Shown: positions 57,358 to 64,000 of the stretch, piece after piece
Position numbering within the stretch: the first letter of the stretch is position 1
Layout: every line of letters starts with the position of its first letter
The notes under the pieces: model-generated
Told to the model about the DNA's origin: nothing
The model's input: only the letters and a program-made list of their open reading frames with translations
The model's database searches: none
NCBI GenBank assembly: GCA_032717465.1
Contig: CM064713.1
Location: 11,563,916 to 11,627,915 of the forward strand
Direction: 5' to 3'
Source: Coenobita brevimanus
Lineage: Eukaryota > Arthropoda > Malacostraca > Decapoda > Coenobitidae
DNA: 64,000 nucleotides
Translations under genes and position numbers: made by a program

Positions 57358-58594
57358 GAGAGCGACCAGAGCAGCCATGCAAGACGGACGTGCTACCATT
57401 GCCTGCGACCCGTTGAAGGGGGCAACCAGCCAGCCACAGTCTTCCACCGCCCAGAAGATGCGGGGGACCGTGGTTTGGTTTAACGTAATGGCAGGATATG
57501 GATTCATCAAACGCCAGGATACTGGCGTTGATGTTTTTGTGCACCGCCAGGCAATCATTAAACCAAATCCACGGCACCTCCAACGCTCCCTGGGTGATGA
57601 AGAATCGGTGGAGTTTAGTCTGTTTGGAACCCCCAAAGGTCCTGAGGCCCGGGATGTACTGGGCCGGGTGGTGTAGCTGTGCAGGGTTCTGCCCATGCAC
57701 AGCAGCGCCTCACAGCCCGGGGGCATCAGGCCAGGGATCCTGGTAGTTCTGAACAGATGAACCTCGTCATGGAGATGTGTATCGCGACGGCGAAGGCTTT
57801 TTGTGGGGGTGATAAGAGGGCTTTGCACGTTCTTCTCCCAAAGATCTTCAAGGAGAATGGACTGCCTCGCCTTATCATCCCCGAGTGCTTTGCCTGCGAT
57901 ATACATTCTGTCCCTCACCGACAGGAGCGTCGGACTCATCCATCACAGACACGACCTGCTGCTCCTCGTCAGATGCCGAGGAAGAGGCTTAGGCTGGAGG
58001 CCCCCCTCAACCGATGGACAGCCTCTCAGATTACCAACCTGGCCCCGGACCTGACCAACGCAACGACCATGATTATGACCACAGCGAAAGTCCACCAGCC
58101 GCCAGCAATGTCTAAGGAGGAGTGGGACTCAACTGACACCGGCTCCATGGCCGAGGAAGCGTCGACCGGCTCCTTGACCAAGGAGGAAGTTGGTGAGTCC
58201 CCTCCTCCTCACACAGAGGAGGGCATTCCATCTCGCCCTCCTATTCTTGACCTATAGGATCGGATAGAGGTGGCCTCCTATAGACATCTCCTGGCTCTCA
58301 GTGCTCACACCCGGTCGTACCAGCTCGGATCTACGACATATACCACCCTTTACGATCTGCTCCGAGCTGCCGACCGGGGTGAGGACATAAGACCTGCACT
58401 GACTGTCAGAGGGGAGGAGGTGCATCTAGCCGACCTAAGAGCATTTTATCATATGCTCCCACCTCGTCTGGCCCCATAGATCGTTGGTGGTGCACAGTGA
58501 GGGAGTGACAACATTTTGTTTATTCAACCTGGCTGGCCTAATGCTCCATGTTGGAGGCAATGGCCATTAAGCCATAACAAAAAATATATATATA
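57358..58594 (+). mobile_element. 1.24-kb retro-inserted unit with Y-box cold-shock ORF
   Basis: Flanked by TATTAAG (57351-57357 and 58595-58601) inside the solo LTR. It ends in an A-rich (AT)n tail (about 58577-58594), so it was inserted by a LINE-type mechanism. It holds the ORF set at 57377-58479. There is no reverse transcriptase, so it is non-autonomous or a processed transcript. Confidence 0.7.
57377..58479 (+). pseudogene. Y-box cold-shock protein with unknown C-terminal extension
   Basis: The first frame (57377-57676) encodes a cold-shock domain close to Y-box proteins: GTVVWFNVMAGYGFIKR (RNP1-like), DVFVHRQAI (RNP2-like) and VEFSLFGTPKGPEA. It ends early at TAG 57674. The next frame (from 57679) begins with VQGSAHAQQR, the place where Y-box proteins continue, so a one-base shift has split one gene. 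The remaining 190 residues (LVMEMCIATAKAF, LLPKIFKENGLPRL, a basic stretch, an acidic Ser/Glu end) show no family I know. A further segment (58258-58479) follows a TAG. It binds RNA or single-stranded DNA in relatives. Confidence 0.75.
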
Positions 58595-58866
58595 TATTAA
58601 GAGTTTAGTCAGGTTTCAGTTCAGTGTGAGTGAAGTGCAGTCGGTTTTGGTTTGAGTGTAGTGCCAGTGCAGTGCTGCTTGTGAAGTTTGTGAAGAGTTG
58701 CTTTGCAAGCATTAAGTGTATTTTATTCTCAGTGAAGATTGTGTATTTTTAGTACTTGTGAAAACAGTGGCAAACACTGACGGGTTATTGAAGTTTGTAT
58801 TTCATTGGTACTTGAGAAAACAGTGAGGTGCCAAGTTCAAGTGTGATAACTGTGAAGCGTTGTTAA

Positions 58867-60655
58867 CCCCTAAACCATGGGGTTGTTTTGGCTTGACTCG
58901 TGTGTCCCGTGGGCATATTCGCGCTCCAACAGACTCTCTAAAAATATTTGCCAAAAATCAGTTATTAGTCCTAGAATATTAAAGTTACATATGCATATGG
59001 CATATACCTTCAGCTTTCTCCTGGGATGTTCATTGAGCCTTCGTCGAGTACCATAGGACTTGTGGAGACCTCTGAAGCTGGGTAACGAAGTCTCCACGTT
59101 ACACTTCCCGACAACCCATAATATGATTACCACAGCCTGATATTATCACTAGAAACACTATTCTATGATTTTCAAATAGTTTGGAATCCATACTCCAAAA
59201 AAATAAAACACTGTGAAAGCTATGAAAATTACGAGCGCGTATGACCTTCCCACTTGCGCTCGTTCGCTGCTGGTGTTCTGTCATTAATTATTCTTAAAAA
59301 CACTAACACATTATATTTCTATTACTATATAACTCTTATATCTGCAGTCTTTATCCATAAGTTTCCTTCAGTAATAGTAGTTTATTGTCACTGTAGGCAT
59401 TCAATTTCTCTTTCAGTAAAATACATAGCATTCACTTTCTCGTCCTGTATACTAGCATTGAGCGAATCTGTCACTTTCACAACTCATAGTATTCATACAT
59501 GCTAGAGTGAAACTTTCACTTTCATTACTCCTAGTATATATACTCATATTCTTATATTACTACTCATTTACATTTCTATTTACATTCTCTATTTTCTTTA
59601 CATTATTTACATTTCTATTTTATTTACACTTATGCACTTTCACGTGCAGTAACCTATAAAACTATTTTCCACTGTTCACTTATATTTACATTCATTGCTT
59701 TCACTTGCTGTTTACACATTATTTACACATTATTTACATTTCCACTTGCACTGTTTTAGTCACCAGAAAGATCGTAGTCACTGTCCATCATTTTCATTGA
59801 TAAATTAGCCAGTTCACATTCCACAGCAGTCACTTAGCCCTTTCCCCCTTTCCCCACGAGGTTTAATAGGGGGTAGAGGTCACAGGGCCCTTTGCATGGG
59901 GCTAATATGCAGCGGAATTGGACAGGCGCGAATCCGACATGGTTTCACCTTGAAAGATGACAGTAAACTGAATACTGTGGTGGCCTAGGGGGAGTGCAAT
60001 GCTACCAATGTCAGCGTGGTGACAGCTGCTAATATATGTGCTATGGAATGATTGGCAGGAAATCTAGACAATACATAATAAATTAGGTAGTTCCAGGTGA
60101 ATGTAAATATCACTTAGGCTTCTCCCTTCCCTTCTTATATATATTTTTATAATGAGAATAGATTATACGGCATATTTCAAGGGGAAATAAACAGTGGAAA
60201 TTAGCAAACGAGTGCACGTGAGGTGTTGTCAGGTGATAATTAGCCAATTCCAGGTGTATGGCACTATCACTTACCTTATTTCTTTTCTGTATATATTATT
60301 TGGTATCAGAATAGGGCATAGGGCTTATTTAAATGAATGAAATCAGTGGAAAATTCCCGGGAAGATTTACTTAGTGCAGCACGGCCAGACAGGCAAGAGG
60401 AGAAGGTAATGGAGGGGAGGTAGGGAGGGGAGTCAAGAACGGGGAGAAATGGCTAAATTGTCAACAATGGATGAGAGCACAGATGAGATTAGGAGTGCTG
60501 ACTAGTGTTGGACATTGGCAGTACTGATAGATGATACAAGCCACCACTTGAAAGCCCGGGCAAATTCGAAATAACACAGAATCACAAAAGTGACACCCCG
60601 CGGTATGATCCCTTGCTTCCAAGCATCACGAAAGTGATGCTATACGATTAAGGGG
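58867..60655 (-). mobile_element. Internally deleted piggyBac, 1.8 kb
   Basis: TTAA at 58863-58866 and 60656-60659. Ends CCCCTAAACCATGG and (complement) CCCCTTAATCGTAT. Its left 200 bp resembles 53509-53680, and its part near 59860-59960 matches the start of the transposase gene of 53430-57162 (GGTTTCACCTTGAAAG against GGTGTCACCTTGAAAG), while the middle of the transposase is missing. A deletion derivative of a related piggyBac. Confidence 0.85.
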
Positions 60656-60921
60656 TTAAGCATTAAGTGTAACAGCAGTTAGTAAAGTGTGTATAGTTCC
60701 AATGCTTGTGAGAACAGTGAAATTGGAAAATATTAAGTGGAATTACTTAGAAATTACAGACAGTGAACTTTAAGGAGCCAGTGTTTATTTTCGCCTCAGC
60801 TGATCTTGTGTACTGCACACCTGAAGGCTGACCATAGGAAGAACAACTCACTGGGCAACGTCCTACCTGTACTGTACTACTTCTGTTGGAGCCTGTGGCA
60901 GTGTGGGACTGGGATGTAACA

Positions 60922-62390
60922 CTATGTATAGTTTTCCATTATACTTACAAAGGAAAGATGCTCCACTGAAAGCCAAACTGTCAATACGTGCTCCAGTTAA
61001 ATATACATTTTTTTTTTCTGAGTACAAAAAATATGTAATTACTATTGGTTATATTAAGAGCCATTTATTTTTATCTTTTACTACTGTATGTAATAAGACT
61101 TTTCTGTTAATATAAAATGTTAAGTCATGTAAGGTATGTTGTCCAAGTCTTCAAGTTTTAATTTGTGGTATTCATTAGCATGGAATAAATTACCTCCATT
61201 TTAATTGGTGTCAGCATTAAGTTTCAGTTATAGCTAATATAAAATTTAACTTCAATAGTAATATTAACAGTTTTGGCATATACTGTTTTGGCATAACTTT
61301 TTAAACAGTTTCTCACATAGAGGCTGTATGTTTGTATCAAGGCCTTGACTTACTGAAATTTCTAAAGTAAATGTTTTTTAGTACAGTAGTAAATTTCCAG
61401 AATTACACCCAACTCACATGTTTTGTGTGACAAATTTCAGTTGCTATTCATTTCGGTTGGATTTTTTTTTAAATACCTAACCAACCTAATGTCACTGTCT
61501 GATTGAGGTAGGCCTACCGTACAGTACTAGGCCTATAATCCTTTTACTCTACCTTGGCCAATATTGCCATCCCTCCCATCTAGACTTCTTACTTGTCACA
61601 CTAGATTAACACTAGAAGATGATGGTAGTCATGAAGACGTGATATGGAATGGATGTGGAGCCATGGTATCGACTTTTTCTCCCAATGAAATAAGCTGCAA
61701 AATGAAATTGTGGGTCAAGTTAAGATAAAAGTAAGATAGTTATGATTGATGACAGTCACTTCACATTCCTGTTTTTAATTTTCTGGCAGTATTATTGAAA
61801 TGGGTGTTTATATTTATTTTGAAGGGCAGAAAAGTGAGAACTCCCTTTCACCAGATTATGTTCCCAGTGTTGCAAACAATACATATCAGTGTCAGTGAAC
61901 AATAAAATGTATTAAACAGACTAGTTACAAGCACGCAAGTGACATACTACATGTACACAATATCGCACAATCAAGTGTACATATATTTAACAGACTAACT
62001 TTCCTGGACTTGATGGGGAAATATTAGCTAGGGCCTGTATCCTCCCTTAAAGTATTTGCCGAATTGAGAAATTATTTGTTCTGTGAATCAACATTCATTT
62101 CAGGAAATTTTCAGGAACTACAGCTTCAAATGAGTTGTGTGTAATTCTGGAAATATACCTGAAATTCTATTACTGGTACCAATGTCTTATAATGTTATTA
62201 ATATGAATCTCATTTATTTGTCGGAAATCAGTTTTATTTTACCAAACCAAGCTAAACCAACCAGCCTAACCTCAGAACTAACTTAGAGATTAAGAAGAGA
62301 GGATAACTGCAGTAGGCCAATAGACTCATGCAGGTACCAAAAGAGTGTGACTAATCTACCCGGCCTAGAACAGCCCATGCAGTGCTCTCA
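60922..62390. other. Probable host intergenic DNA, no gene seen
   Basis: AT-rich unique sequence (about 1.5 kb). The 70-codon frame at 60903-61115 starts in the LTR and shows no domain. GGTTAGGTT-like or CCAACCTAAC-like motifs are scattered, for example near 61478 and 62243. Confidence 0.6.
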
Positions 62391-62508
62391 CTTTCAAGGT
62401 AATTACCTTGAATCAAGTAATTGAAGAGCTTTCAAGGTAATTTTCAAGGTACGAGAATTTTTAAGGTAATTTCAAGGTAATATGAAGATAAGTGCAAGGT
62501 AATTCGGG
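62391..62508 (+). repeat. Clustered CAAGGTAATT repeats
   Basis: At least seven copies of TCAAGGTAATT or close variants in 118 bp, with one inverted partner (AATTACCTTGAA). It lies about 200 bp upstream of the putative first exon of the 3' gene. Confidence 0.75.
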
Positions 62509-62639
62509 TTTTTTTGGGGTGCGAATATAAAGGATTCTTCTTTTGAAATTCCACGATTCGGTGAAACTGAGCTGGGTTTTTTTTTTTTTTTTTTTTTTTT
62601 TTAAATATGGCTAGGAGCAATATGATATTGGTAACACTG

Positions 62640-62816
62640 ATTCTGGTAACACTTGCAAGTCCACATGAGCACAGTTGACTGAGCTGAGCTTCGCAAACCA
62701 TTCACGTCCACTCTACAAATGTTATACACACGTTGCATTCTAGTGTTCAGGGCTCAGGCTTCAGATCTCTTAACTAGTCTTATACCCAGTATTAGAGCTA
62801 GCTACGACAACTAAAG
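62640..62816 (+). other. Putative 5' UTR exon
   Basis: A GTAAGC donor at 62817 (ACTAAAG|GTAAGC) ends it. The start is undefined. It is proposed because the next acceptor lies just upstream of a coding start at 63787. No ORF within it. Confidence 0.35.
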
Positions 62817-63267
62817 GTAAGCAATAATCATTGTTGTTAATTAATAGTAGATTTTTACCCCTTCAAGAGGAAAACAATATTCCGGTGTAACTTATAAACT
62901 GGTGGCTACCATTTGAGAATTTTATTGTTTAGGCCAAAAAGACTGATTTATTAGTTTTATGTGTTGTGAGTTTTAGCCATGTCTACGACCAAAGTTGGTA
63001 TAGGGCCTACCGGTATTTGTTTTTCTTTAAATTATGGCTTTAGTTATAGACAAATGTATTTACCTTTGAATATTCCGATCATGCATAAGGTAATGCGCTG
63101 ATCATTGCTATGTGAATTGTGGAATAACAGTTCTATGTATTTTTTCTTGTTTTATTTGATCAATGCTTGCTGAAAGTTGTGGCCCCTTGGCATTTTCTCA
63201 AAATTTTTTCGGTTTTTGTTTACTTATGGACCGGGTCCAATTTTTTTAATTTTATTTTTTTTATTCG

Positions 63268-63271
<4 letters not shown>

Positions 63272-63318
<47 letters not shown>
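63272..63318. repeat. (TA)n microsatellite in the putative intron
   Basis: About 23 TA units. Confidence 0.95.
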
Positions 63319-63321
<3 letters not shown>

Positions 63322-63786
63322 AGTTGATGAGAAGTCGGTGAGGTTAGATTAGGGTAGGTCTAACCTAACATTTTACATCAATTCTGACATTTTTACTGTT
63401 GAATGGAGACCATTTTTATGCTAAGCAAATATGTGTATTGACAGGTTATGTCCTTTCAATGGAGAATGCAAATAAACCTTTTCGCATTTCATCTGAACAG
63501 GGCGTCAATCGGGAGTTAGTTTTTGAACTACTAAAACAACTGAGCTTCTGTGATAAAGTACTAATCTACAGTACATAGACCTAGTCAAAAGCAACCTATC
63601 AAAGACTGATATTTTTCATATAGAATTTTAAATAGCCTACATTAATTCCAAACAAATTTTAATAAGTTCATTTGCTTGTTTTCAGCGGTTTTAAATTTAT
63701 TTTTATTTTACAAGTTTCTGGAATATAATAGAAAATGCATTGTTTTCTCTCTAGTTTATATTGTAATTTCATATTGCTTCAGAAAT

Positions 63787-64000
63787 ATGGCATCAGCTGT
63801 TGTGACGGACTCGGATGTGACTTCGAGTGATGAGGAAGTCATTGCGGGTATATCAAGTGGTAGTAACTCAAAGGGTCAAGATAAACAGCTCACAACCAGT
63901 GTTAAAAAGAAACGTAAAAAATTTACTCAAGGATTCCGAGACGAGTGGCTGCAGAACACAATATTCAAGACCTGGTTGCAGTCCCCTGCACAGGGAAGTA
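63787..64000 (+). CDS. First 71 codons of a zinc-finger/hAT-like protein (partial)
   Basis: ATG at 63787 opens a frame to the window end with no stop. Residues 1-30 are acidic and Ser-rich, residues 42-47 are a basic cluster (KKKRKK, a likely nuclear signal), then FRDEWLQNTIFKTWLQ. The W-L...FKTWL spacing resembles the start of TTF/BED-type zinc-finger domains in hAT-related and ZMYM-like proteins, whose first Cys would follow. A CTTCAG acceptor ends at 63782, so this looks like exon 2. Identity is tentative because the finger is cut off. Confidence 0.55.
   Translation, partial: MASAVVTDSDVTSSDEEVIAGISSGSNSKGQDKQLTTSVKKKRKKFTQGFRDEWLQNTIFKTWLQSPAQGS

Larger units (their letters stand above)
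53250..60921 (+). mobile_element. Solo LTR of the G4 family, split by three insertions
   Basis: LTR pieces at 53250-53429, 57167-57357, 58602-58866 and 60660-60921 align in order with 41715-42369. The ends are TGTTATGAAG and GATGTAACA, and a CTAT duplication flanks it (53246-53249 and 60922-60925). No internal element genes are left, so it is a solo LTR formed by LTR-LTR recombination. It has an AT-rich insertion-prone sequence. Confidence 0.85.

Noticed and set aside
58270..58479. Independent 69-codon gene
   Set aside because: It is in the same frame as the preceding Y-box extension after a single TAG and most likely part of the same broken ORF.

Overview
This is a repeat-dense, intron-era eukaryotic window with no prokaryotic signature. 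The LINE, SINE, piggyBac, hAT and Ty3/gypsy families, the long TA/CA/GA microsatellites and the THAP-type zinc finger exon fit an arthropod. A decapod crustacean is my best guess (an inference from the kind of repeats, not from a marker gene). Almost everything recognisable is a mobile element, and most elements sit inside other elements.

Layout. 1-6567 is the 3' part of a Ty3/gypsy element (called G1 here) with a 2.0-kb LTR. 6568-7292 is a LINE fragment (family B). Into it went G3 (7293-20548), a Ty3/gypsy element with an errantivirus-like env, 0.5-kb LTRs and a TGTG target duplication. G3 itself took a TTAA-flanked piggyBac-like element (9743-10504) in gag and a 3-kb LINE (family A, about 15690-18695) in env. 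A (TA)n microsatellite then holds a second member of the G1 family, G2, on the minus strand (20603-30818). G2 is complete with two 2.5-kb LTRs that carry internal tandem arrays, and one LTR received a 412-bp LINE B fragment with a 12-bp target duplication.

30.8-34.2 kb holds microsatellites, a degenerate TTCAGG-type repeat and a 2.1-kb DNA transposon with very long inverted repeats and a broken PIN-nuclease-like ORF. 34.4-37.3 kb is a minus-strand LINE A copy carrying a 305-bp hAT-type MITE with an 8-bp duplication. 38.4-41.5 kb is a decayed LINE B copy. 41715-51375 is a third kind of Ty3/gypsy element, G4. It has lost protease, reverse transcriptase and RNase H, and carries two piggyBac-like insertions, a tRNA-derived SINE and a striking 3.1-kb palindrome of palindromes (47371-50494). 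51.4-53.2 kb has a small MITE and a THAP exon. 53250-60921 is a solo LTR of the G4 family (TSD CTAT) that served as a landing site for an almost intact piggyBac (one nonsense codon in the transposase), a 1.24-kb retro-inserted unit encoding a Y-box cold-shock domain, and an internally deleted piggyBac. The last 3 kb looks like host DNA. It ends in what is probably the first coding exon of a zinc-finger/hAT-like gene that runs off the window, with a plausible 5' UTR exon about 1 kb upstream.

No element looks competent as it stands. All three gypsy reverse transcriptases seen have lost the second Asp of the YLDD motif, and most reading frames are broken. The best candidates for something not well described are the nested palindrome, the Y-box retro-unit, the long-TIR element, and a small conserved ORF just upstream of the 3' LTR in G1 and G2.
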